Below, piece by piece: positions 5,831-5,839 of a stretch of 5,839 bases of DNA. A program made the position numbers and the translations under genes. The DNA lies in NCBI GenBank assembly GCA_937965895.1, contig CALCKS010000011.1:1-5839 (forward strand), read 5' to 3'. The DNA is from an uncultured Campylobacter sp. GTDB taxonomy: Bacteria; Campylobacterota; Campylobacteria; Campylobacterales; Campylobacteraceae. Position 1 is the first letter of the stretch; the number at the start of each line of letters is the position of its first letter. The notes below the pieces were generated by a model. It had not been told where the DNA came from. It ran no database searches and was given only the letters and a program-made list of their open reading frames with translations.

Positions 5831-5839
5831 GCTCGGAAC

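Noticed and set aside
1..5839. Phase-variable homopolymer tracts, CRISPR repeats, tRNA genes or transposase genes
   Set aside because: I looked for G/C runs of eight or more, regularly spaced repeats, cloverleaf motifs and transposase motifs and saw none.

Overview
The window looks like a piece of chromosome from a Campylobacter of the higher-GC group (C. showae / C. rectus / C. curvus type). The evidence is a partial gene very close to what I remember of C. jejuni carboxyspermidine dehydrogenase, an extreme density of the word AAATTT in genes and gaps alike, AT-rich promoters with only a -10 box, and a moderate GC content by eye. The species is inferred, not proven. Gene density is high and every gene appears intact except the one cut by the left edge.

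Layout from left to right: (1) 1-769, minus strand, the N-terminal 256 codons of a carboxyspermidine/carboxynorspermidine dehydrogenase (alternative spermidine pathway). (2) 770-861, a short divergent promoter region. (3) 862-1602, plus strand, an exported protein made of about four 42-residue TPR repeats. (4) 1599-1638, an 11-bp inverted repeat lying over its stop codon between convergent genes. (5) 1648-2949, minus strand, a BaiN/HI0933 (YhiN) family FAD-dependent oxidoreductase. (6) 2988-3482, minus strand, a HutX/ChuX family cytoplasmic heme carrier that lies 38 bp upstream of the flavoprotein and is probably its operon partner. (7) 3483-3648, a gap with the hutX promoter and hairpins after the next gene. 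(8) 3649-4956, minus strand, a YajR-type MFS transporter with a C-terminal YAM domain. (9) 4957-5185, a divergent intergenic region containing a striking imperfect inverted repeat of about 120 bp (5050-5170). (10) 5186-5830, plus strand, the RdgB/HAM1 nucleotide-pool-cleaning pyrophosphatase, starting at TTG.

The genes are mostly unrelated housekeeping or physiology functions: polyamine synthesis, heme handling, export, and dITP/XTP removal. The one pair likely to work together is hutX and the BaiN-like flavoprotein. The least explained element is the long hairpin between the transporter and rdgB, which could be a small dispersed mobile repeat, a structured 5' leader of rdgB, or both. I see no tRNA, rRNA, CRISPR array, insertion sequence, prophage gene or defence system here.
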